Below are positions 1 through 6,284 of a stretch of DNA of 49,063 bases, one piece after another. A model generated the notes under the pieces. That model made no database searches. It was not told the origin of the DNA and saw only the letters and a program-made list of their open reading frames with translations. Position 1 is the stretch's first letter. Each line of letters begins with the position of its first letter. Location: contig NZ_JAEULO010000057.1 in the NCBI RefSeq assembly GCF_016793705.1, positions 1-49,063 on the forward strand. The letters are read 5' to 3'. The translations under genes were made by a program, and so were the position numbers. The DNA is from Tabrizicola sp. (lineage in GTDB: Bacteria > Pseudomonadota > Alphaproteobacteria > Rhodobacterales > Rhodobacteraceae).

Positions 1-91
1 TGGCGGAGACGAAGGGATTCGAACCCTCGAGACCCTTTAGAGGTCTGCGCCCTTAGCAGGGGCGTGCCTTCGACCACTCGGCCACGTCTCC
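1..91 (-). tRNA. tRNA-Ser (anticodon GCU)
   Basis: The reverse complement folds as a class II tRNA: acceptor GGAGACG pairs with CGTCTCC, followed by discriminator G and an encoded CCA at positions 1-3. The anticodon stem CGCCC/GGGCG encloses loop CTGCTAA with anticodon GCT (plus-strand 55-57), a long variable arm follows, and the T arm carries TTCGAAT. It reads serine codons AGC/AGU. The window begins exactly at the last base of CCA. Confidence 0.97.
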
Positions 92-346
92 GCCTGCCCG
101 TTTATCGGGGCGGCGGGATGGGGGCAAGGGGAAAGGTGGCAGATCAGGGGAACAATGGTTCCAAGCGCAAACCGACCTTGCACAGTGGGTCATGTCTCTC
201 TCCGCCATGCGGGTGGCCTCAGCAAGGACTGGCTGCCAGCGGGCGCCACAGGTTGGTCGCCGCGGGAAAGGCCAAGCGCGCCCCTCGGCCCGCGACAGAC
301 CCGACCGGTTCAGGAATCAGGGCATGCGACGCTTTCAGGGGTTGCC

Positions 347-1096
347 TCAGGCCGCCTCGTCGGTCGCCTCAAGCCGTTCGATCAGCTTCAGGATCGGCGC
401 CGGGTCGAAGATCACCGGGGCGGTCTGGTTCGGATCGGGCATCGAGAGAATGATCTCGTCAAGGGCCATGGCCTCAGCCACCGCGAGCTTCGCCAAGCCC
501 AGGTCCGCACTGCGTGCGAGCAGGTCCAACTCGCCCCGCGCCACCATCAACTGCGCCCAGGCGGTTTGGTAGGCTTTCGCGTCGGTCTTGCCCGAGGCGT
601 CGATCAGGCCCGCGGACCCTTTCGCAAGCTCAACCACCGCCAGCGTCGCATCCTCGCCCGAGGGATTGAGCATGCTGCGTGCCTTCAGCAGAGCCTTCTC
701 CGCCTCAAGATAGTTCTTCCGGACGACATCCTTGCCGCCCCCGGCCTTCAGGGCCTGCAACGCGGGACCCAGGTCCGGCACGCCCGCCGCCAGCAACCCC
801 TCGGCGATGCCCGGAAAGATTTCCGTCAGCGGATGGCTGAAATGCGCCTCTGCCGACGGTTCGCCCAGCACCAGCATTCCCAATTGCAGGTCGGCCCTTA
901 TGCGCCCCAGCCCGACCAGAAGCCGCACGGTTTCGGGATTCGATGCAAGTGCCTCGACCTCGATCAGTACCGGCATCGCGCGAGTCCCCAGCCGGAAAGT
1001 CTGTCCCGACGCTCCGGCGGTCCATCCGAGCGTGGCCGCCAATGCCCATATCCCGAACCGGGCGAAACCGGAAACCCCTGCGTGACCCAGCATCAT
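347..1096 (-). CDS. Secreted protein of unknown function
   Basis: 249 aa. The first ~31 residues look like a Sec signal peptide (hydrophobic core 'ALAATLGWTA', then an AGASGQ-type cleavage region), so the product is probably periplasmic. The mature part is helical, rich in Ala and Leu, with no Cys and no motif I recognise. Start: two ATGs in tandem at 1096 and 1093 sit about 8 nt after a GAGG; a longer in-frame extension to 1273 would put charged residues ahead of the signal peptide and is unlikely. It is divergent from the sulfur operon on its right and shares the ~440-bp intergenic region with it. Function unknown. Confidence 0.75.
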   Translation of the reverse strand: MMLGHAGVSGFARFGIWALAATLGWTAGASGQTFRLGTRAMPVLIEVEALASNPETVRLLVGLGRIRADLQLGMLVLGEPSAEAHFSHPLTEIFPGIAEGLLAAGVPDLGPALQALKAGGGKDVVRKNYLEAEKALLKARSMLNPSGEDATLAVVELAKGSAGLIDASGKTDAKAYQTAWAQLMVARGELDLLARSADLGLAKLAVAEAMALDEIILSMPDPNQTAPVIFDPAPILKLIERLEATDEAA

Positions 1097-1248
1097 CTCG
1101 ATCCTCTGTCGTCGGCCAGCCCGTCCAGGTTGGCGAATTGCGGACATCCCTTGCGATCCCATCGGCAGGGAGTCATTCTTCGTGCCGCCCTCCTCACCAC
1201 AGAATATGGCGGCATTTGGGTCAGTATTGGGCATAGGTGGTACAAATT

Positions 1249-1267
1249 CATCTTCCAGTTGAAGATG
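1249..1267. promoter_or_regulatory. Inverted repeat, possible operator of the sulfur operon
   Basis: CATCTTC and GAAGATG form a perfect 7-bp inverted repeat around a 5-nt centre, in a locally AT-rich stretch between the divergent genes. Its position, about 90 bp ahead of the broken YgaP-like gene that opens the YeeE/Blh operon, fits an operator. Related operons are controlled by ArsR-type sulfide sensors (BigR/SqrR), but no such regulator gene is seen here and the repeat does not match the SqrR ATTC-N8-GAAT pattern. Confidence 0.3.
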
Positions 1268-1353
1268 CCGCAAGGGTCTGGATCGATGGCGTCACCGGCT
1301 TGCAGAGCCTTACCGCCGGACCGGCGGTCGAGCTTGGCACAGTGCGGGAATCA

Positions 1354-1528
1354 ATGTCGCGCACCATGGACGGGTTGCAACGCCGTCGCCTGGTCGAGTT
1401 GTCCTGGCTGGCTCTCTGGCTGGATGGTCTGGGCAGCGGCGCTCGTTGGTGTCATCATGCCGGGCGCTGCCATACTGGGCTTCTGTCCGCCCTGCCACCT
1501 TGCAGGGATCAACACCCGCAATATCTGA
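1354..1528 (+). pseudogene. Broken YgaP-like (DUF2892) membrane protein
   Basis: The last ~35 codons (to the stop at 1526-1528) read 'AAALVGVIMPGAAILGFCPP' and then end in HLAGINT, close to the usual C-terminal pattern of DUF2892 proteins (GFCPxYxLLGINT). The N-terminal half (ATG at 1354; MSRTMDGLQRRRLVELSWL) is in a different frame, so a single frameshift near 1410-1440 would restore a ~58-aa protein with two membrane spans. It lies just before the YeeE genes, where such genes are common. It is either a decayed gene or an assembly error; the homology is inferred by eye. Confidence 0.45.
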
Positions 1529-1535
1529 GGAACCC

Positions 1536-1967
1536 ATGGAAACAACTTTCACTCCCTGGTCCTCACTTGGCGGAGGCGTGCTGATCGGCCTCGCCGCCGT
1601 TCTTCTGATGGCCCTGCACGGTCGGATCCTGGGCGCCACCGGCATCTTGGGAGGGCTTCTGCGCTTCGACGATCCGGTGGACTGGCGACTGCGCGCGGCG
1701 CTGGTCGTCGGCATGGCCGCCGGGCCGCTGGTCTACCTGCTGGCAACCGGGCAGATGCCCATCATCGACCTTCCGATTTCCAACCTGGCGGTGGCCGTCG
1801 GCGGGCTGATCGTCGGGGTCGGCGTCAGCTATGGCGGCGGCTGCACCTCGGGCCACGGGGTCTGCGGCAATGCCCGTTTCTCGCGCCGGTCGATGGTGGC
1901 GACCCTGTGCTTCATGGCCACCGCCTTTGCCACCGTCTTCCTTCTGCGGCATGTGGTGGGGGGCTGA
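1536..1967 (+). CDS. YeeE/YedE family (DUF395) sulfur transport protein, N-terminal half type
   Basis: 143 aa, about four hydrophobic segments, with the signature GGGCTSGHGVCG near residues 97-108 that marks the YeeE/YedE thiosulfate or sulfur-compound transport family; the cysteines there are the functional ones in the family. Full-length YeeE is about 350 aa. Here the fold is split into two proteins of identical length, this one and the next. The ATG at 1536 follows TGAGGAAC; an upstream in-frame Met at 1446 overlaps the broken YgaP-like gene and has no good ribosome site. Only 1 nt separates it from the next gene, so the two are co-translated. Inner membrane. Confidence 0.88.
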   Translation: METTFTPWSSLGGGVLIGLAAVLLMALHGRILGATGILGGLLRFDDPVDWRLRAALVVGMAAGPLVYLLATGQMPIIDLPISNLAVAVGGLIVGVGVSYGGGCTSGHGVCGNARFSRRSMVATLCFMATAFATVFLLRHVVGG

Positions 1968-1968
1968 G

Positions 1969-2400
1969 ATGCGTCTTGTCACCGCCCTTCTCGTCGGCCT
2001 GATCTTCGGCCTCGGCATCTCGGTCTCGGGCATGGCCAACCCGGCCAAGGTGCTGAATTTCTTCGATCTTGCTGGCACCTGGGACCCGAGCCTCGCCTTC
2101 GTGATGGCGGGTGCGCTTGCCGTCGCGATCCCCGGATACCGTCTGGTGCTGGCCCGCCCCGCCCCGGCGTTCGAGGACCGCTTCCAGTTGCCCGACACCC
2201 GCGTCATCGACCGCCGCCTGATCCTCGGCTCGGCCACCTTCGGTATCGGCTGGGGCATCGCCGGTTTCTGCCCCGGAGGGGCGCTTCCGGCCATCGGCAC
2301 GGGCGATCCCGCGGTCTTCCTGTTCCTCGCCGCCCTGATCGGCGGCCTCCTCGGCGCGCGGGTGCTGCAAGCCCGCGCACCCGCTCGCAAGCCCGCCTGA
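1969..2400 (+). CDS. YeeE/YedE family (DUF6691-like) sulfur transport protein, C-terminal half type
   Basis: 143 aa, four predicted spans. It carries the second conserved YeeE motif, GFCPGGALPAIGTG (around residues 98-111), and an N-terminal 'GLGISVSGMANPAKVLNFFD' typical of the partner half. It most likely pairs with the preceding protein to make one pore for thiosulfate, sulfite or another reduced sulfur species. Start ATG is 1 nt after the previous stop. In bigR-type operons this pair sits beside the persulfide dioxygenase, as here. Confidence 0.88.
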   Translation: MRLVTALLVGLIFGLGISVSGMANPAKVLNFFDLAGTWDPSLAFVMAGALAVAIPGYRLVLARPAPAFEDRFQLPDTRVIDRRLILGSATFGIGWGIAGFCPGGALPAIGTGDPAVFLFLAALIGGLLGARVLQARAPARKPA

Positions 2401-2414
2401 TCCCGGAGGTTCCC

Positions 2415-3296
2415 ATGACCCCAACCGTCGACCTGTCCGTCAAGCCCGAAGTCACCGGCTTTTTCGATCCCGCGACCAATACCATCAGCTATGTGGTGAA
2501 GGACCCGGCCTCACCTGCCTGCGCCATCGTCGATTCCGTGATGGACATCGACTATGCTGCAGGGCGGATCACCTATACCCACGCCGACGAGATCATCGCC
2601 TTCGTCCGCGCCCACGGCCTGCAACTGGACTGGCTGATCGAGACCCATGTCCACGCCGACCACCTTTCTGCGGCTCCCTATATCCAGCGGCAGCTCGGCG
2701 GCAGGATCGGCATCGGCCGCAACATCACCATGGTGCAGGACACCTTCGGCAAGATCTTCAACGAAGGCACCGAGTTCCAGCGCGACGGGTCGCAGTTCGA
2801 CCGGCTGTTCGACGACGGGGACACCTACCAGGTGGGCGACATGACCTGCATCGCGCTGCACACTCCCGGCCACACCCCCGCCTGCATGACGCATGTGATG
2901 GGGGACGCGGCCTTCGTCGGCGACACGCTCTTCATGCCCGACGGCGGCTCGGCCCGCGCCGATTTTCCCGGCGGCGATGCCGGGCAGCTTTACGACAGCA
3001 TCCAGAAGGTCCTGTCCCTGCCCGACGCGACGCGGCTTTTCATGTGCCACGACTATGGCCCGAACGGGCGCGACATCCGCTGGGAGACCACGGTGGGCGA
3101 GGAGAAGGCCCACAACATCCACATCGCGGGCAAGTCGCGCGACGAGTTCGTTGCGCTTCGCACGGCGCGGGACGCGACGCTGGCGATGCCCAAGCTGATC
3201 ATCCCTTCGTTGCAGGTGAACATGCGCGGCGGCGACCTGCCCCCGGCAGACGAAAGCGGCAAGCGTTTCCTCAAGGTGCCGATCAACGGGATCTAG
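2415..3296 (+). CDS. blh: Blh-type MBL-fold persulfide dioxygenase (ETHE1-like)
   Basis: 293 aa metallo-beta-lactamase fold. Visible metal ligands: THVHADHL (H78, H80, D82, H83), H153 in TPGHTPAC, D170 in FVGDTLF and H212 in FMCHDYGP. The FVGDTLFMPDGGSAR and CHDYGPNGR segments are typical of the Blh/ETHE1 sulfur dioxygenase branch, which uses one Fe(II) to oxidise glutathione persulfide to sulfite. Lies 14 nt after the YeeE pair, so import or export of sulfur species and persulfide oxidation are probably one operon for sulfide detoxification. A cytoplasmic enzyme; the exact substrate is inferred from family and context. Confidence 0.88.
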   Translation: MTPTVDLSVKPEVTGFFDPATNTISYVVKDPASPACAIVDSVMDIDYAAGRITYTHADEIIAFVRAHGLQLDWLIETHVHADHLSAAPYIQRQLGGRIGIGRNITMVQDTFGKIFNEGTEFQRDGSQFDRLFDDGDTYQVGDMTCIALHTPGHTPACMTHVMGDAAFVGDTLFMPDGGSARADFPGGDAGQLYDSIQKVLSLPDATRLFMCHDYGPNGRDIRWETTVGEEKAHNIHIAGKSRDEFVALRTARDATLAMPKLIIPSLQVNMRGGDLPPADESGKRFLKVPINGI

Positions 3297-3333
3297 AAAA
3301 GAAAAGACCTGGCCGCCGGTTCCGGCGACCAGG
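3297..3333 (-). terminator. Rho-independent terminator of the first microprotein gene
   Basis: Stem CCTGGCCGCCGG / CCGGCGACCAGG (one mismatch, 2-nt loop) at 3308-3333. Read on the minus strand it is followed by a T-rich tract (TCTTTTCTTTTC). It begins immediately after the blh stop codon and separates the two convergent transcripts. Confidence 0.75.
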
Positions 3334-3360
3334 CCCCTTAACGAGTTTTGGCGGCCGAGC

Positions 3361-3591
3361 TTACTGGCTGACCAAGGTGGTGCCGGTGGTCGCATCGTCG
3401 TCGTTGCCGCAGGCAATCGCGCAGAGAACGACCAGGCCGACGACGACCGGAACGATCCAGCCCGAGCGCGGCGATTCAGCCACGACTTCCGGCTGGCCTT
3501 CTTCCTCGATGACAACCGGGCCGCCAGCAAAGGCAGCGGTCGAGCCGAGCGCCAGCGACAGGGTGAGCAGAGTGGGGACGACTTTGGTCAT
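3361..3591 (-). CDS. Tandem microprotein 1: small secreted/membrane protein of unknown function
   Basis: 76 aa. Residues 1-22 form a signal peptide ending AAFA|GG; then an acidic stretch (PVVIEEEGQPEVVAE), one membrane span (GWIVPVVVGLVVLCAIACG) and a short acidic, Thr-rich tail (NDDDATTGTT). The mature protein is therefore probably a single-span inner-membrane peptide with its N-terminal acidic part in the periplasm. ATG at 3591 follows AAGGA; the longer in-frame extension is upstream untranslated sequence shared with its paralogs. First of six tandem paralogs; nearly identical to the next three. No known function. Confidence 0.85.
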   Translation of the reverse strand: MTKVVPTLLTLSLALGSTAAFAGGPVVIEEEGQPEVVAESPRSGWIVPVVVGLVVLCAIACGNDDDATTGTTLVSQ

Positions 3592-3800
3592 GATGACATT
3601 CCTTACACATGCATGGACGGGCGGTATCCGCCTTGTCGTCACCCTGTGCCCGACTGCGGCACAAGTTCAAGCCAGCTCACGGCGTTAGCGCAAAGGAAAA
3701 TGCTGCTTGTGCCACAGCTGCATCAAGTTCCGGCTCCCCCTCCCACTCCCCCGGCAGCCATGGGCGCAGAAGACCAATCGATTCTCTCGCAAGATTTGGT

Positions 3801-3836
3801 CAAAAAGAAAACGGCAGCGCGCTTTGCGCTGCCGTT
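3801..3836 (-). terminator. Terminator of microprotein 2
   Basis: AACGGCAGCGC / GCGCTGCCGTT hairpin with a short loop, followed on the minus strand by TTCTTTTT. It stands 30 nt after the stop of gene 2 and ahead of gene 1, so gene 2 is probably transcribed alone. Confidence 0.8.
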
Positions 3837-3866
3837 CCTTTCCAGGCCCGGCCGGGAAAACCGATG

Positions 3867-4097
3867 TCAGCTGCCGGTGAGCGTGGTGCCGGTGGTCGCA
3901 TCGTCGTCGTTGCCGCAGGCGATCGCGCAGAGAACGACCAGGCCGACGACGACCGGAACGATCCAGCCCGAGCGCGGCGATTCAGCCACGACTTCCGGCT
4001 GGCCTTCTTCCTCGACGACAACCGGGCCACCAGCAAAGGCAGCGGTCGAGCCGAGCGCCAGCGACAGCGTGAGCAGGGTGGGGACGACTTTGGTCAT
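3867..4097 (-). CDS. Tandem microprotein 2: small secreted/membrane protein
   Basis: 76 aa, same plan as its neighbours: signal peptide ending AFA|GG, PVVVEEEGQPEVVAE acidic part, one span, NDDDATTGTT tail. Differs from copy 1 mainly by one I-to-V change and its last three residues (TGS instead of VSQ). The C-terminal tip after TTGTT is the most variable part among copies 1-4. ATG at 4097 follows AAGGAATG. Own candidate promoter upstream and own terminator downstream. Confidence 0.85.
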   Translation of the reverse strand: MTKVVPTLLTLSLALGSTAAFAGGPVVVEEEGQPEVVAESPRSGWIVPVVVGLVVLCAIACGNDDDATTGTTLTGS

Positions 4098-4148
4098 TAT
4101 GACATTCCTTACACATGCATGAACGGGCGGTATCCGCCTTGCCGACAC

Positions 4149-4176
4149 CCTGTATCCGGCTGCGAGGCAAGTTCAA
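4149..4176 (-). promoter_or_regulatory. Candidate promoter of microprotein 2 (conserved in copies 1-4)
   Basis: On the minus strand TTGAAC is followed 16 nt later by TACAGG. The same arrangement, TTGAAC with 16-18 nt to T/CACAGG, is present ahead of all four closely related copies, about 50-80 nt before the start codon. The -10 element is weak, so the sigma factor is uncertain. Between it and the ribosome site lies a conserved GGCGGATACCGCC hairpin (plus-strand 3620-3632 in copy 1). Confidence 0.35.
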
Positions 4177-4274
4177 CCCAGTTCACGCGGCCAGGGCGAA
4201 GGGAAATGCGCCTTGTGCCACAGCTGCATCAAATTCCGGCTCCCGCCACATCGATTCTCGCGCAACGATTGGCC

Positions 4275-4310
4275 AAAATCAAAACGGCAGCGCAAGGCGC
4301 GCTGCCGTTT
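4275..4310 (-). terminator. Terminator of microprotein 3
   Basis: AAACGGCAGCGC / GCGCTGCCGTTT perfect 12-bp stem with a 5-nt loop at 4282-4310, followed on the minus strand by TGATTTTGG. Confidence 0.75.
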
Positions 4311-4337
4311 CCTTCAAGGCTGAGCCAGGAAGACTGA

Positions 4338-4571
4338 TCAGGGGACGGTGGTGCCGGTGGTGCCGGTGGTCGCATCGTCGTCATTGCCGCAAGCGATCGC
4401 GCAAAGCACGACCAGGCCGACGACGACCGGAACGATCCAGCCCGAGCGCGGCGATTCAGCCACGACTTCCGGCTGGCTTTCTTCCTCGATGACAATCGGG
4501 CCGCCAGCAAAGGCAGCGGTCGAGCCGAGCGCCAGCGACAGGGTGAGCAGAGTGGGGACGACTTTGGTCAT
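4338..4571 (-). CDS. Tandem microprotein 3: small secreted/membrane protein
   Basis: 77 aa. Signal peptide identical to copies 1 and 2; acidic part PIVIEEESQPEVVAE, span identical, tail NDDDATTGTTGTTVP with one extra GTT repeat. ATG at 4571. Upstream sequence is of the copy-1 type, as expected if genes 3 and 4 are a block duplicate of genes 1 and 2. No function can be assigned. Confidence 0.85.
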   Translation of the reverse strand: MTKVVPTLLTLSLALGSTAAFAGGPIVIEEESQPEVVAESPRSGWIVPVVVGLVVLCAIACGNDDDATTGTTGTTVP

Positions 4572-4780
4572 GATGACATTCCTTACAGATGCATGAACGG
4601 GCGGTATCCGCCTTGCCGACACCCTGTGCCCGGCTGCGGAACAAGTTCAAGCCAGCTCACGGTGTTAGCGCAAAGGAAAATGCTGCTTGTGCCAAAGGTG
4701 CATCAAATTCCCGCTCCCCCTCCCACTCCGCCGACAGCCATGGGCGCAGAAGACCAATCGATTCTCTCGCAAGATTTGGT

Positions 4781-4818
4781 CAAAATCAAAACGACAGCGC
4801 AGGGCGCGCTGCCGTTTC
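4781..4818 (-). terminator. Terminator of microprotein 4
   Basis: AAACGACAGCGC / GCGCTGCCGTTT stem at 4788-4817 with one mismatch and 5-nt loop, then TGATTTTG on the minus strand. It matches the terminator after copy 2 in the surrounding sequence. Confidence 0.7.
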
Positions 4819-4844
4819 CTTCAAGGCTGAGCCAGGAAGACTGA

Positions 4845-5078
4845 TCAGGAGACGGCGAAGCCGGTGGTCCCGGTGGTCGCATCGTCGTCGTTGCCGCAGG
4901 CGATCGCGCAAAGCACGACCAGGCCAACGACGACCGGCACGATCCAGCCCGAGCGCGGCGATTCAGCGACGACTTCCGGCTGACCTTCCTCCTCGATGAC
5001 AACCGGGCCACCAGCAAAGGCAGCGGTCGAGCCGAGCGCCAGCGACAGCGTGAGCAGAGTGGGGACAACTTTGGTCAT
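4845..5078 (-). CDS. Tandem microprotein 4: small secreted/membrane protein
   Basis: 77 aa, identical to copy 1 through the span and tail up to TTGTT, then ends GFAVS. ATG at 5078, with AAGGAATG upstream. Its upstream region is of the copy-2 type. The near-identity of copies 1-4 contrasts with variable C-terminal tips, which suggests recent duplication or gene conversion with little constraint on the last residues. Confidence 0.85.
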   Translation of the reverse strand: MTKVVPTLLTLSLALGSTAAFAGGPVVIEEEGQPEVVAESPRSGWIVPVVVGLVVLCAIACGNDDDATTGTTGFAVS

Positions 5079-5274
5079 TATGACATTCCTTACACATGCA
5101 TTTCCGGACGGTATCCGCCTTGCCGACACCCTGTATCCGGTTGCGGGGAACAAGTTCAACCCAGTTCACGCGGCCAGAGCAAGGGGAAAGCGCCTTGTGC
5201 CAAACATGCATCAAATGTCGCAATCTTCCGGCAGCCATGGGGTGCGGACGACCAGGCGCCGCTCCCGCCGCGAT

Positions 5275-5314
5275 TGGCAAAATGAAAGCGGCAGCGCAAG
5301 ATGCGCTGCCGCTT
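5275..5314 (-). terminator. Terminator of microprotein 5
   Basis: AAGCGGCAGCGC / GCGCTGCCGCTT perfect 12-bp stem with a 5-nt loop at 5286-5314, then TTCATTTTGCC on the minus strand. Confidence 0.75.
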
Positions 5315-5343
5315 CCTTCAAGGCCAAGCCAGGAAGACCGATA

Positions 5344-5568
5344 TCAGCCGGGGGTGGTGGTCCCGGTGGTGCCGGTGGTCGCATCGTCGTCGTTGCCGCA
5401 GGCGATCGCGCACAGCACGACCAGGCCGACGACGACCGGAACGATCCAGCCCGAACGGGGCGCAGCGGCCTCGACAACCGGCTCTTCTTCCACGACAACC
5501 GGGCCACCCGCGAACGCGGCAGAAGCGGTCAGCGCAAGCGCCAGCATCGGCGAAATGATTTCTTTCAT
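5344..5568 (-). CDS. Tandem microprotein 5: diverged small secreted/membrane protein
   Basis: 74 aa. The signal peptide (MKEIISPMLALALTASAAFA) differs from copies 1-4, and the acidic part is shorter (PVVVEEEPVVEAAA), but the span and NDDDATTGTTGTT tail are the same as in copies 1-4. The sharp change from divergent N-terminus to conserved span suggests either strong constraint on the span or local gene conversion. ATG at 5568 follows AGAGAGGAACTGCC. Confidence 0.85.
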   Translation of the reverse strand: MKEIISPMLALALTASAAFAGGPVVVEEEPVVEAAAPRSGWIVPVVVGLVVLCAIACGNDDDATTGTTGTTTPG

Positions 5569-5890
5569 GGCAGTTCCTCTCTCTATTCCGGATCATCCGG
5601 GCACATGCCACTCGACGCTAGGGGCAGGGCCCAACTGACACAACGGATTCGTTACCCGGGAAGCCGAATCCTCAACAGGTTTGGCTTATTTGCAACATCT
5701 TGAAGGCGCCGAAATAGCAACTCAGACGCCCGGCAGCGGGGTGGATCGCACTGAAACATGACCCGGTACGCCGGACATGCGCCAGATGGACTCGCGTTTT
5801 TGCGAGATGGCCGCCGCCGCCCTCCTGGTCACCGTTCGGACTTTGCCCGTCAGCTTTCGATCAGACGAAAGCATCCAGGCCTGCCAGGGT
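5569..5890. other. Intergenic stretch between microproteins 5 and 6
   Basis: No convincing gene. It holds the upstream region of gene 5 and the downstream region of gene 6. Two small hairpins are visible: CTCGC/GCGAG at 5791-5806 and GCTTTCG/CGAAAGC at 5853-5872. The second could mark the end of the gene 6 transcript but has no T tract. Confidence 0.5.
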
Positions 5891-6130
5891 TCACTTCGGA
5901 TCGGGATCCGGCGTGGTCGGCGCCGGATCGTCGTCGCCACCGCCACAGGCCACGAGGCAAACCAGAACCAGCGCCCCGAGGATTGGCAGGATGCCGATCT
6001 TGCTGCCGGGCTCCGCCGCAATGAGCGCGTCGTTGCCTTCCTCCTCGATGATCACCGGACCGCCGGCATGTGCCACCGATGCCGACAGGACAGTCGCGGC
6101 AACCATTGCCGACTTCACGAAATCCCTCAT
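5891..6130 (-). CDS. Tandem microprotein 6: most diverged member
   Basis: 79 aa. Same plan with little identity: signal peptide ending SVAHA|GG, PVIIEEEGNDALIAAEPGS, span IGILPILGALVLVCLVACG, tail GGDDDPAPTTPDPDPK. The retained features (AGGPV, EEE, a Cys-x3-Cys-Gly or Cys-x2-Ala-Cys-Gly end of the span, then DDD) define the family. It probably represents the oldest copy. ATG at 6130 follows a GGGGAGAC-type ribosome site. Confidence 0.8.
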   Translation of the reverse strand: MRDFVKSAMVAATVLSASVAHAGGPVIIEEEGNDALIAAEPGSKIGILPILGALVLVCLVACGGGDDDPAPTTPDPDPK

Positions 6131-6284
6131 TTCCGTCTCCCCAACAGACCGGACAGGCGGCCCGATTGCCGCAATCCGTCAAAATTGCTTAGCTAGCGAA
6201 TGACACCTCGGCAATCGCCGCGGTCGGATAGAAAGATTTTCTCCACAAGAAAGAAACCGAACGAAATCGCCTACAGGTTGTGCT

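Larger units (their letters stand above)
3361..5321 (-). repeat. Two tandem copies of a ~980-bp two-gene unit
   Basis: Copy 1 is about 3361-4337 and copy 2 about 4338-5321. Start codons at 3591/4571 and 4097/5078 are 980 and 981 bp apart. Spacers alternate: genes 1 and 3 share one upstream sequence type (containing GTTAGCGCAAAGGAAAATGC), while genes 2 and 4 share another (containing GTTCACGCGGCCAG). This A-B-A-B order shows that a pair of genes was duplicated as a block after an older single-gene duplication. Confidence 0.85.

Noticed and set aside
155-1353. A long plus-strand frame running opposite the secreted-protein gene
   Set aside because: The minus-strand gene has a signal peptide and ribosome site. 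Only the last part of the plus frame (after about 1420) has meaning, as the C-terminal half of the broken YgaP-like gene.
3660-3740. TGGCAC boxes conserved upstream of microprotein copies, as possible sigma-54 promoters
   Set aside because: The required GC of the -12 box is 10 nt, not 12 nt, from the GG of the -24 box in the copies checked, so they do not fit sigma-54.
3361-5321. The repeat array as a CRISPR locus
   Set aside because: Repeat units are about 500-980 bp and coding, not 25-40 bp repeats with unique spacers; no cas genes are present.
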